Under the pieces are notes generated by a model. The model did not search any database. It had not been told where the DNA came from and saw nothing but the letters and a program-made list of their open reading frames with translations. 64,000 nucleotides of DNA, from NCBI GenBank assembly GCA_963402885.1, contig OY727096.1, positions 12,877,820 to 12,941,819 on the forward strand, in the 5' to 3' direction. The position numbers and the translations under genes are program-made. Shown here one piece after another: positions 20,721 to 29,422 of this stretch. This DNA is from Antedon bifida (taxonomy: Eukaryota; Echinodermata; Crinoidea; Comatulida; Antedonidae). Numbering within the stretch: the stretch's first letter is position 1; each line of letters opens with the position of its first letter.

Positions 20721-21430
20721 TTACACTTTAATATTGTGAACATTTCCAAATTGATCAGCTTGTATTATACCATGTACCGTCAATTCTAATAGTAACCCAC
20801 ACTCTAATAGTAACCCCGCTTCTAGTAGTAACCCAACTTATAAGTCAATCTATAATAATAACACACTACTACTACTAGTAACCCATGGGGGAGGTTATTA
20901 TTAGAGTCACAAAAACTATTGAAAAAATGACATTAAGACTGGTCGTTTATTATGCAGCAATATTTTGAAAATAAGGAGATAATGCATGTTGATCTCGGGA
21001 GGACTGAGTGTTTTTGAGTTTATAAAATAAAGTTCAAACAAATTTATTTATTCGTACTGTTTTATTATTTTTCTATGATTTGCTGACCGGAAAAGTTGGG
21101 GTGGGTTACTATTTTCAGGTGCCTAATTTAAGATTAGTAATAATAACCCACTACTCCAATAGTAATCCCCCTTTCCCCCCCCCCCCCCACTTCTAATAGT
21201 AACCCACCCTAAAAAACAATCAAAAAATTTACAATTAGAAGATTTACGGAATCAATTAGTTTAAACTAATTAATACATGCTATAGACTATTGTAGCCCAA
21301 ATATCAAATTACACTTTTAATATTGCAAACATTTCCAAATTGATCAACTTGTAGTATATAACCATGTATCAATTAGTTTAAACTAATTAATCCATGCTAT
21401 AATCTATAGACTATTGTAGCCCAAATATCA
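20721..21430. repeat. CTAATAGTAACCC array and local duplications
   Basis: Degenerate 15-17 bp units (CTAATAGTAACCCAC) cluster at 20782-20890 and 21100-21215, with inverted forms (GGTTATTATTAGAG at about 20892, GGGTTACTATT at about 21103). A second repeat, ATTACACTTTTAATATTG...CAAATTGATCA, occurs at about 20724 and 21309. TCAATTAGTTTAAACTAATTAAT is found at about 21252 and 21368. A poly-C run lies at 21178-21190. No coding content. Confidence 0.75.
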
Positions 21431-21717
21431 AATTACACTATTATTTATAATAATAACAGCAACCAGTAATCCACAAAATGTTAGGATTCAGCCAAGTAGC
21501 CTTTTTTGCAATTAAAATCTCATTACACGGAATCTCTTCGATGTTATAGAACACACTTCTCGTAGGCGTGTTGAATATGTGTGTAATAGCGTGTTGTATA
21601 AACGCGCCCTTAGGTGCAACAGCCTGACAAATTGATATGGTAACACTATTAAAAACAAGTATATCAATCAGAACGTTAACATACGTTATGTTATATCTAT
21701 TTTCAAACCTTTTAAAA

Positions 21718-21830
21718 TCAAAAACTCATCAGCATCATTTTTTCATTCTTAACTTTCATCCTTATAATTATCCAATTTTGAATTGAGAATCCAGGATTTG
21801 ATGTCAACAATTTCGCTACCTCTTTCTTGC
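21718..21830 (-). CDS. Candidate alternative terminal exon of microexon gene
   Basis: After acceptor CTCATTTTGCAG the phase shared by the microexons gives GKKEVAKLLTSNPGFSIQNW, IIIRMKVKNEK and MMLMSF, then TGA at 21718-21720. The phase matches the preceding 33 bp exon. No nearby poly(A) signal was pinned down. It would be an alternative to the distal exon at 20068-20141. Confidence 0.4.
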
Positions 21831-22113
21831 CTGCAAAATGAGAAAAACAAAAATGCAATTATTCTATCATCTCTTACAGGTGTATTTGTCCTAAATTTGT
21901 CCTATTTTTAGGACAGCTATCCACTTGGAATCGAGAAATTGAATATTTGCGACCAACAACCGGCCCATATTTTATAACTACTGTAGTACTGTACTTGTTC
22001 AAAAATAACACTATATTGATCTCTTTCCCTTTAATGTTCAACAATATTCCAATTAAAATGCTTAAATACAGAAGTATAGGCCTACATATGACAACCTCAG
22101 ACATCCATCCTAT

Positions 22114-22316
22114 ATTAGACTGGGTTCCAGCCCGTAAATTGTGGCACATATGGCGTTTTATACGTATAATATAATACTCAGATTTACGCACTGGGGAAAT
22201 ATGTGAAGAAATCGATTTGCATGCCCGCAAACATCCGATAAGAATGACGTAGGTTATCATACCATATGTGCCAAATTATTTATCTTTACAATTTACGGGC
22301 TGGAACCCAGTCTAAT
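22114..22316. mobile_element. Short inverted-repeat element (MITE-like)
   Basis: ATTAGACTGGGTTCCAGCCCG and the following TAAATTGTGGCACATATGG (22114-22153) recur inverted at 22261-22316, with 16 extra bases in the right arm. The total is about 203 bp. Flanks are TATA-rich, so a TA or TATA duplication is possible but cannot be proved. It lies in the intron between the last microexon and the candidate terminal exon. Confidence 0.75.
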
Positions 22317-22394
22317 CATATATATGCACTGCTCTTTAACCAATTGAATGCTCTTTGGCATGTGAAGAACGAACCTTTTTAAATATAAACTTAC

Positions 22395-22427
22395 CTGTGA
22401 GATCGTCATGGTTGTATAGGTCATCTC
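22395..22427 (-). CDS. Microexon 6 (33 bp), DDLYNHDDLT
   Basis: Acceptor ACTACTATAG, donor GTAAGTTT. In phase 1 it encodes DDLYNHDDLT with split glycine codons at both ends. At 33 bp it is a multiple of three, so it can be skipped or included without breaking the frame. It carries one tyrosine in an acidic setting. Confidence 0.65.
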
Positions 22428-22542
22428 CTATAGTAGTAAACAAAAACAATTTATAACATTAATATTTTATACATTTTCGTTCTTGATACATTGTACATTT
22501 GTGTTTTCAAATGTTTTGCTGCTAATATTGTAGTAGACTAAC

Positions 22543-22590
22543 CTGATGTTGTGGCAATTTCTAGTTGTCCATAATTATCAGCATCATCTG
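22543..22590 (-). CDS. Microexon 5 (48 bp), DDADNYGQLEIATTS
   Basis: Acceptor GTTGTTTATCAG; donor GTTAGTCTA (GTAAGTCTA in unit 2). It encodes DDADNYGQLEIATTS in the same phase-1 frame, with split codons at both ends. YGQL fits the Y-x-x-L pattern of tyrosine-based sorting or signalling motifs; that reading is inference. Confidence 0.65.
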
Positions 22591-22852
22591 CTGATAAACA
22601 ACAATAAAATGTTAAGAATGTAATGTTTACGAAAATCTAATTTGTGTCTGATAAGTGCCATTTCCGGCATCTACAGTTGCACAACTCTTAAACATTTCTT
22701 ATGACACAGGGACAGATTGGAATGGAAAATGGGACATGGATTAATTAATTTTAACACTAAAAAAGAACTTCATAGAAAGAGTCAATCTTAATTTCACCTC
22801 ACCTCAGCACCAGCTGGTATAGATTTTTATTAGTAATGTTTTATAAGCTTAC

Positions 22853-22888
22853 CTGTGATGTTTTCTTCTTCTTTAAAAGTTTCATCTG
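22853..22888 (-). CDS. Microexon 4 (36 bp), DETFKEEENIT
   Basis: Acceptor ATTATTGATCAG; donor GTAAGCTT. It encodes DETFKEEENIT, strongly acidic, again phase 1 at both ends. The other two frames have a stop or a basic product that does not continue across the neighbours. Confidence 0.65.
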
Positions 22889-23130
22889 CTGATCAATAAT
22901 AAATGAAAAGTTAACAATTTAATATATTCCTAATATATATCTGTACATTAAGTACTTTGATTGCACTGATTGCATTGAAGAACTTAAGATCTACCATAAA
23001 ATTTGTTTCCATGTTTAGAAGCAACAAATATATGGTCTTGATTTTATGGCACTCTGGAATTGTCTCTTCTATTAGCAAAAGAAGTATTCTCATTTTACAT
23101 ACTTTGTTTATAAACTATATTAAAGCTTAC

Positions 23131-23154
23131 CTGTAAAAGTATTCATTTCTACTT
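23131..23154 (-). CDS. Microexon 3 (24 bp), VEMNTFT
   Basis: Acceptor AGAAGCCTAG; donor GTAAGCTTT. Only 24 bp, encoding VEMNTFT between split codons. An alternative upstream acceptor (TCCTATAG) would add 21 bp but bring in a stop, so the inner acceptor is preferred. Confidence 0.55.
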
Positions 23155-23235
23155 CTAGGCTTCTGGGTTATCTCCTATAGAAAAACACAATAAAATAATT
23201 AATTAAAAAAAATTAAGTTTTCTTATTCTTCTTAC

Positions 23236-23274
23236 CTGTACAAGTGTTGCCACTTGTTAATTTGACAAAATTTG
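23236..23274 (-). CDS. Microexon 2 (39 bp), NFVKLTSGNTCT
   Basis: Acceptor TTGAAAAATCAG; donor GTAAGAAGAA. It encodes NFVKLTSGNTCT in phase 1 at both ends. Less acidic than its neighbours; one cysteine. Confidence 0.6.
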
Positions 23275-23503
23275 CTGATTTTTCAATTACCTACTGGCAG
23301 AACAGGTAAGTAAAAGATATGTACTGTGAGGGTAATAAGCTGTACGAACTATATAAAGGGCAGGAAATATTTTGAGATAATCTAGGTTTTGGCGAGATTC
23401 TGGTTTTTAAGGTGTTTATGCTTTGTGAGAGTGAAGTTTGCATTGTACCAGCAACAATGCCTATTTTTTTTTTAAAAAGATGTGCCGTGTTTAACGTTTT
23501 CAC

Positions 23504-23668
23504 CCGCAACTACAGCAATTGCATTATAATTCTTCAAGGTTGATATGTCCTTGGCTATTGGCTGTTCTTGTGGCCTCGAAGTCTCTGCTGCCTGCTTTTT
23601 ATTTTGGGCATATACCGCATCACATGCTTGTGCATATCTAGCACTTTCCTGTGATTTGTGATCATTAT
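23504..23668 (-). CDS. Tail exon 1 (165 bp) with tyrosine motifs
   Basis: Acceptor TTTTTAATAACAG; donor GTGAAAACG (weak). In phase 1 it encodes NDHKSQESARYAQACDAVYA, then QNKKQAAETSRPQEQPIAKD and a tyrosine segment LKNYNAIAVV. It is hydrophilic with no membrane segment. The doubled YAQ motif (ARYAQ, AVYAQ) and NYNAI suggest a phosphorylatable cytoplasmic tail. If the donor is not used, the frame stops 13 codons later and this would be a terminal exon. I do not recognise the family. It lies downstream, in transcript order, of fibrocystin-like block B2, so it may be that gene's tail. Confidence 0.6.
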
Positions 23669-23689
23669 CTGTTATTAAAAACAATCCAC

Positions 23690-24286
23690 TTAATATGTTC
23701 CCTTATAGAAGTATTTTAACACAACTTGTTATTAAGTTGCAAAATACTGAAATTAAAGACTGCCTGAACCCAAAACAAGTAAGTGCCAGACAAAAAGCCT
23801 AAGGAAAAGCCTAGAATATTATATTTATCCTTGTTTGACCAATGTTTGACCAATATTTATCCAATTGTTCTGGAGGTTGTCTTTAATTTGAGGTGATTTA
23901 TACAGCCGATGAAATCAAATTTGAAAGTAGTCTGTAATTGGATTTTTATGGGAGTGACTTGTAGGTACTTTTGGCTAGTCTTCAACATAAGTTGCTCTTA
24001 GAGTGGATACGATAGTCTACAATTGAAGATGCTTTTAAAATTGGGGTAGGGGGAAGTATTAATAGAAGGTAGTGGGTTAAATAGAGGGAGACCTGCATTG
24101 AAAATTTGAAATGGACTGTTAGTCTTCAAAAAGAAGTTGCTCTTAGATTGGATACGTCACTAGTCTACAATTGATGGTGATTTTTGAATTATAATGCAGT
24201 ATTAAATAGAAGATGGATGGTTAATTAGAGAGAGAACTGCATTGACAATTTGAAAATGACTTATAATTAATTAAAAAATCACCAAC
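23690..24286. other. Intron-like stretch with a relic of block A and a tandem repeat
   Basis: At 23698-23812 short fragments match the flank of the A1 exon (CTTATAGAAGTATTTTAACACAA; AAGTGCCAGACAAAAA), a relic of another block A copy. At 24000-24250 lies the same ~145 bp tandem pair as at 7017-7265. No transmembrane exon was found here. Confidence 0.6.
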
Positions 24287-24634
24287 CTTGGAATCCAGAT
24301 GTTCTGCAATATCCGTTGTAAAATCTTCAATTAGATTAAACTGAACATTAAATTTCTCCAAAACTTTTACTGTTGATCTGCGATTGATATGTGGAAAACA
24401 CCCTCAATGACAGAAAACTCTGTTGAGTTGATACCTTCTAGCGTGGATGAGTTGGAATAAACAATGCTGAATTCAAAGAAGTAACCACTTCCCGACAGAT
24501 TAATGGCAAGATCAGTGAAGTTGGCCCAGCCATGGATTATATCTACAGTGTTGTTGCTGATGAGCTCTGCATCAGATACTCCTGGGCATTTTCCATGGAT
24601 GTGAAGAATGTCCCAGATTTTGCACAATTTCAGC
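24287..24634 (-). pseudogene. PKHD1L1-like: GWANFTDLAI exon, block B2
   Basis: Paralogue of 7311-7658, also 348 bp, with acceptor TTTTTTCAG and donor GTTGGTGATT. It has the same frame break after FHISIADQ. Differences such as SGSGYFFEF for SESGYFFKF separate block B2 from B1. The shared break means it is not recent. Confidence 0.82.
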
Positions 24635-24759
24635 CTGAAAAAATCAAAAAATCATTGAATAATTCCTTTTTTTCGTAGAATATTTGTATCAAACCTATGG
24701 TGTATTACCAAAGCTTGATAGCCTACAGTATATTGGAGTTTAGAAAGAATTGTGTTAAA

Positions 24760-24921
24760 ACCTACACTGGTATCCAATATAGAGATGCAAGGCTGAACCT
24801 CAAATGGATGGTTCTCCATAGCATCAGCCGTAAACGTATACTCATTGTGCTTTGGAATTGATAGATGATTTCTACTCCTTGGTCACTAGATGCCTCTTCT
24901 TCAGCTTGCTTCTCAGAATAC
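24760..24921 (-). pseudogene. PKHD1L1-like: EKQAEEEASSD exon, fuller copy, block B2
   Basis: After TTGGTTCACAG it reads YSEKQAEEEASSDQGVEIIY. One lost base in the CAA-AG run shifts the frame, after which NEYTFTADAMENHPFEVQPC and ISILDTSVGFNT follow. B1 lacks the ENHP segment. The donor is not certain. Confidence 0.55.
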
Positions 24922-25101
24922 CTGTGAACCAATTAGTTATGTTGGTTTGTAATGATATAGGCATTATGGTTATGTTTGTTGCACGCCACACATGAGAATA
25001 CAATTTAAGACTTTGGACAAGACGATACAAGCCAGTTCTATACTACCGTAACTCTACAGAAAACTCTACTTCAACTCATTACTTCTTAAAATGTGACTTA
25101 C

Positions 25102-25298
25102 GTTTCATTGCCTGTACTTGGACCTCCTGTTGTATTTGTTGCTCTCACACCCCTTGTTGGGTCTTCAGCTGGGGGAGAAGAATCGGTCATTGCTAATAAC
25201 CTCAACTTCAAGACTCTCGTACAAAGTACCGGTTTGTGCTGCATTAACAATTTCTGCTTGAAGGTTAACTAACTCATCATGTTCAAGGGTTGAATTGC
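25102..25298 (-). pseudogene. PKHD1L1-like: EHDELVNLQAEIVNAAQTG exon with five-C frameshift, block B2
   Basis: Same splice borders as 8084-8279. Five C instead of four after TTCTT shift the frame so that it stops shortly after SPS. With four C the family-like continuation EDPTRGVRATNTTGG would be read. It could be a real lesion or a homopolymer error. Confidence 0.75.
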
Positions 25299-25462
25299 CT
25301 GTAAGGAAAAAATATTAATTATTGTTTAGATATTAAAAGAATAGGTAATTAAATAAAATTCAACTCATTTCTAAACATATGAAACTGAAAAAAGAAGAAA
25401 TCTGGATAGATTATGTGATACTTTAATATGGTTAAAGAAAGCTATTTACTTATTATATATAC

Positions 25463-25691
25463 CAAACTGGCAAGATTGTTAACAAGATCTTCTTCATAGA
25501 AGTCGTCAACATCAACAGGAGCCACACCAAAGTCAACCATTATAACCGGTGTAGTGATGATGTCAATTGGGTCACTACCACGTATAAGTATCCAAAGAGT
25601 CTGCCAATCGCGATCACAATAGTTCTCGCCATAAATGCTGGAGTCAGGAGTTGGCATGAACTGATCGTTTGGATCTTCTGGAACCCATATT
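25463..25691 (-). pseudogene. PKHD1L1-like: 3' part of the GPQDHGW exon, cut off by a LINE, block B2
   Basis: It reads WVPEDPNDQFMPTPDSSIYG, ENYCDRDWQTLWILIRGSDP, then VIMVDFGVAPVDVDDFYEED and LVNNLASL before donor GTATATATAA. The pattern V-D-x-F-x-x-x-x-L-V-x-N-L-A-x-x-L is strongly diagnostic of PKHD1L1. It is open over its length. The 5' part of the same exon resumes at 26443 on the other side of the LINE. Confidence 0.87.
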
Positions 25692-26442
25692 TCTCTTTCT
25701 ATTAATGGCAATGATGTCGAAAGAGTTGACAATTTTAAATATCTTGGACTTACATTTGATTCACTTTTATGTCATGGAAAGAGCATGTTGAACAAGTAGC
25801 TTCTAGAGTATCACAACGTATCGGTATTATTCGTAGATTAAGATATTATATTCCAAATTTTGCTTTAAGACTACTTGCTAATGCAATAGTATTACCTTGT
25901 TTTGATTACTGTAGTAATGTTTGGTCAAATTGTAACTTAGAACTTGTTAATCGTCTACAAGTACTTCAAAATAGAGTAGCTAGAATCATTCTTTATGCTG
26001 ATATGTACACCCCTATAACAGAATTGATGTCCTCACTAAAATGGAAGAGTGTCCATGACAGATGGGAAAATGATTTATTAATTATGCTATTTAAATGCCT
26101 ACAGGGTTTAGCACCATCTTATTTAACAAATCTATTCAAATTTATGGACACTTTTCACACAAAAAATACAAGAAGTCAATCAACAAAAACTCTAAATGTT
26201 CCAGCATGGAACAATATTTATGGAAAGAGAATGTTTAATTATAGAGCATCAACCTTATGGAATAATCTTCCTGTACATATCCGTAAAAATTATGAGACAC
26301 TTAGTCAAGTTGAATTTAAACATCTTGTATAACTTCTATTGTACATAGTTTTAATATAGCTTTTACTTTTATTTTTCTTGTATTTTTTGGGAGACCAGTA
26401 CTTCCAGAATAAAGAAAGATTTGTATTGTATTGTATTGTATA
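25692..26442 (+). mobile_element. 5'-truncated LINE inserted in host exon
   Basis: About 750 bp in plus orientation, opposite to the host gene. It starts with the end of a reverse transcriptase (VERVDNFKYLGLTFDS) and finishes with a (TTGTA)n tail at 26421-26442, typical of LINEs with microsatellite 3' ends (CR1/L2-type). Short CATAT-containing flanks at both borders may be the target-site duplication. It is present at the same site in unit 2, so it came before the duplication. Confidence 0.87.
25769..26332 (+). pseudogene. LINE reverse transcriptase C-terminal fragment, 187 codons
   Basis: An open 187-codon frame: SWKEHVEQVASRVSQRIGII, FDYCSNVWSN, LQVLQNRVARII, then ALWNNLPVHIR-type ending (STLWNNLPVHIRKNYETLSQ). 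This is the thumb and C-terminal part of non-LTR polymerases. The catalytic domain is absent. A frameshift separates it from the upstream KYLGLTFDS segment (about 25722-25766). It is not functional. Confidence 0.87.
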
Positions 26443-26875
26443 GAAACATATCTCCATCCAGCTGCCCGTTATTTGACATGACATAGTGACCTTGATGGTA
26501 CACATCTAAGCGTTGAGGATTGGCATACCAGATGCCGACAACTATTTTCTGATCTGGAGCTGTGTTCAGGAAATGAAGTCATAACGTTTGAGGATTCGTT
26601 GAACTCTCATATACATCTCATAAGTCTCTCCAATTGCAACGATAGACATAAATGTGCTGATGCGCTCTTGACATGTGTACCCATGACACCAGCCGTGATC
26701 TTGTGGTCCATTGATCAAATCAACATAACCGTTAGACCCAATGACGATTGGTGAAGACGTCGTAATTCTGTGTCAGGATCAAGACTTTCAATAATCAACA
26801 TAGCGTAATCATAGTCATAGCATTCAAAAGCCTGCCAAGATTCATGCCATATGCAGTCTTCTGTACCAATGATAC
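26443..26875 (-). pseudogene. PKHD1L1-like: 5' part of the GPQDHGW exon, block B2
   Basis: Acceptor TTTTCATTAAG joins in phase with the KCPHKG exon (HKG-IIGTED). It reads DCIWHESWQAFECYDYDYAM, GYVDLINGPQDHGWCHGYTC, then, after a frameshift and a TGA in place of an Arg codon, IVVGIWYANPQRLDVYHQGH and NGQLDGDMF up to the LINE. GPQDHGWC and GIWYxNPQRLDV are hallmark PKHD1L1 motifs. A further small deletion near 26769 alters DTELRR. This segment is deleted from B1. Confidence 0.88.
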
Positions 26876-27088
26876 CTTAATGAAAAGAGCAGATTATATA
26901 AAAGATCACAGCTACAACACAGTGATTCTCCTACTTCTCAAAAAAGGGATGCCACAATAAAATTGCGTGCCCAGTCTCGGTGAATGGACTGGTCTTGTTT
27001 CAAGAGTGCAACTTTAATAGGAGGAAAGATTTAGGGAAGAATCACAGTTTACAAAAGCTAAAATTCAACATTAAAGCAGACAACCAAC

Positions 27089-27178
27089 CTTTATGTGGAC
27101 ATTTTTCATCATAAGGAATTTTAAGTCCACGTCTCGGATCTCTATCCCACTCGTATGGAGAATCAGGAATAACATAAC
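27089..27178 (-). pseudogene. PKHD1L1-like: YEWDRDPRRGLKIPYDEKC exon, cut at the gypsy junction, block B2
   Basis: It reads VIPDSPYEWDRDPRRGLKIP and YDEKCPHK, ending with donor GTTGGTTG, in phase with the next exon. The upstream half (NPSECVEMDCD in B1) is replaced by unrelated sequence from 27179. Homology to B1 ends exactly at GGAATAACATAAC. Confidence 0.85.
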
Positions 27179-27486
27179 TTTTAACTTTTAAATGTAAATA
27201 GGTTGGGTAATCATCAGGAATAGTCCTGAACAGGGAGATGAGCGCCCCTGCCCACCGATGAGTTTCGGGATCCCTTTCACCCGGAGGGAGAGTACCCGTC
27301 AGGGTCCCTACCAAGGGTTACAGGTCCCAGGTTTTTAGTTGTTTTTAAAATTGTTCCATGACCTTCTCATCAAAATTAACGTCTCTCATAAAATTAAGAA
27401 AAGTTGTGCTATGTCAACATAATGTCAATGACGGCGAAATGTCCCCAATATTGGGGATAGCTATGAAAACAAGTAAGTAAGTAAGT
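27179..27486. other. Unassigned block between host exon and gypsy gag
   Basis: About 300 bp not found in the uninterrupted B1/A2 paralogue. It contains GC-richer sequence (27225-27330), CCCCAATATTGGGG at about 27442-27455, and a (AGTA)n run just before gag. It is not the LTR (no TGTAATGT start or ACATTACA end). It may be part of another repeat that recombined with the gypsy. Confidence 0.5.
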
Positions 27487-28130
27487 AACTTGTATTTCAA
27501 GGCAAAAGAAATTACTACAGAGGAGAAGAAACAAGCAACACTGTTAACAGTTATTGGCCCATCATCTTATAAGCTTTTACGAAATTTGGTTACACCAGAA
27601 AAACCCAAGGATAAAACATTCGATGAGCTGGTAACAGCTATGAATGGGCATCACAGTCCAGTGCCTAGTGAAATTGTACAGCGATACAAATTCAACTCAC
27701 GCTTTCGACGTGATAATGAAACAGTGCCTGAATTTATGGCATCGCTTTGATCGATGGCAGAATTCTGTAACTTTGGAGCCTCGCTCAATACAATGTTACG
27801 AGATCGTCTAGTTTTTGGCGTCCGTAATCACGGAATTTGGTCTTTTGGCAGAAAAAGCACTGACACTGGAAAAAGCTGTTGAAATTGCAACTAGCATCGA
27901 AACTGCAACAAGAAATGTAAGAGATCTGGCACAGCCAACCTCTGCAGCTGCAGTTGAAAATGTAAACAAAATTGCTTACAAAAAGAAGTCAAAATTTACA
28001 TCAAATACAAATAAGAAGTCGAAACCATGTTTTCGCTGTGGAAAGAATAACCATTTGCCAGACAAATGTTATTTTAAGTAAACAACTTGCCATTATTGTA
28101 GCAAGGTAGGACACATTCAATCTGTTTGTC
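27487..28130 (+). pseudogene. gag: gypsy gag: capsid part and two CCHC knuckles
   Basis: The capsid-like part includes TPEKPKDKTFDELVTAMNGH and SRFRRDNETVPEFMASL. It then meets a TGA at 27748-27750 (CGA in copy 3) and a frameshift near 27830. It continues LLAEKALTLEKAVEIATSIE to a first knuckle CFRCGKNNHLPDKC (28027-28068), then a TAA, and a second knuckle CHYCSKVGHIQSVC. Gag normally packages RNA; this copy cannot be translated in one piece. Confidence 0.87.
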
Positions 28131-28220
28131 TTAGCAAAAAGAAGGGGAAGCCCCAAACAGTTAAAAATGTTGTGGCAGATGAGCCAAGCGATGAACCAAG
28201 CAACATAGCTACAGAAATGT

Positions 28221-28560
28221 ATGAAGAATTATTTGGAACAAAGACCACGTCTAGTTCTCCACCTCATCATCAAAGTTAAGATACTGTTAGATGGTTTGGA
28301 TACTGAAATGGAAATTGACACAACAGCCTCGGTATCAATAATGTCGCAGACGAAATTTAGGCAATTATGGCCTGAAAGAAAACTTGAACCATCGTCAGTT
28401 AAGCTACGTACGTACACTGGACAAATAATGGATGTTTTGGGTAAAATTAATGCTGAAGTTACATACCAGAGTACTACTACAATATTACCGTTAACGATTG
28501 TGCGAACAAATGGACCTACCCTAATTGGTCGAGACTGGCTTCAGTTTATAAAGTTGGACT
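28221..28560 (+). pseudogene. pol: gypsy protease with altered active site
   Basis: The retropepsin-like segment reads LLDGLDTEMEIDTTASVSIM. Family members have D-T/S-G at the catalytic turn, but here it is D-T-T (Asp at 28317-28319), so the glycine is missing. The later GRDWL strand is present. The same change is in copy 3. The frame runs on into reverse transcriptase. Confidence 0.85.
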
Positions 28561-29417
28561 GGCAACAAATCAAGGTAATAAACCAATTAGATTTAAGTTC
28601 ACTGCTTGGTAAATACCAAGAAATATTTAAAGATGAACTAGGTACCCTTAAGGGTACTGAAGCAAAAATGTATGTTGATAAAGAGACAATGCTAAAATTT
28701 TGCAAAGCCAGAAATGTTCCGTATGCTTTGCGACAGAAAGTAGATGACGAACTTGATCGCTTACAACGAGAAGGCATTATTGAACTTATACAGTTTTCAG
28801 ACTGGGCTGCACCAATAGTTCCGGTACTTAAGGCAGATAAATCTACCATTAGGATCTGTGGTGACTACAAAATTACTGTAAATAAAGCAGCCAAAGTTGA
28901 TCAGTATCCTTTGCCCCGAAGAAAAATTTACTAAATTGGACATGTCACAAGCGTACCAACAATTACTCTTGGATAAAGATTCTCGAAAATATGTTGTAAT
29001 CAACACTCAAAAGGGACTTTACAATATACACGGTTGCCGTTTGGAGTCTCTTCAGCACCAGCGATTTTCCAGCGTGTCATGGAAGGACTATTACAAGGAA
29101 TTAAAGGTGTTACAGTATACCTGGACGATATATTAATTACAGGAAAAAATGACTTTGAGCATTTCGAAACTCTTGAAACCGTCCTAAAGCGACTGGCAGA
29201 TGCTGGACTTCGTCTAAAAAAGAGTAAGTGTGTTTTTATGGTTAAATCTGTTGGTTATTTGGGACACCTGATCGACAAAGAGGGATTGCATCCCACAAAC
29301 GCCAAAGTGAGAGCAATTAAAGATGCTCCAGCGTCTCAAAACTTGACAGAACCGAGAGCTTATTTGGGATTATTATCTTATTATGAAGTTTTTACCAAAC
29401 TTATCCAACACACTTAA
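28560..29417 (+). pseudogene. pol: gypsy reverse transcriptase, frameshifted
   Basis: The N-terminal part (LDRLQREGIIELIQFSDWAA, ICGDYK) runs to a stop at 28932. KFTKLDMSQAYQQLLLD then follows in another frame, and from 29034 LPFGVSSAPAIFQRVMEGLL with the catalytic YLDD at 29118-29129. SVGYLGHLI and LTEPRAYLGLLSYY mark the thumb/connection. At least two frameshifts and a TAA at 29415-29417 disable it, though the YLDD box is intact. Confidence 0.92.
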
Positions 29418-29422
29418 TTGCT

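Noticed and set aside
21874-22260. 128-codon minus-strand open frame
   Set aside because: It runs through the inverted-repeat element and intron sequence, has no splice or family support, and most of its length is repeat.
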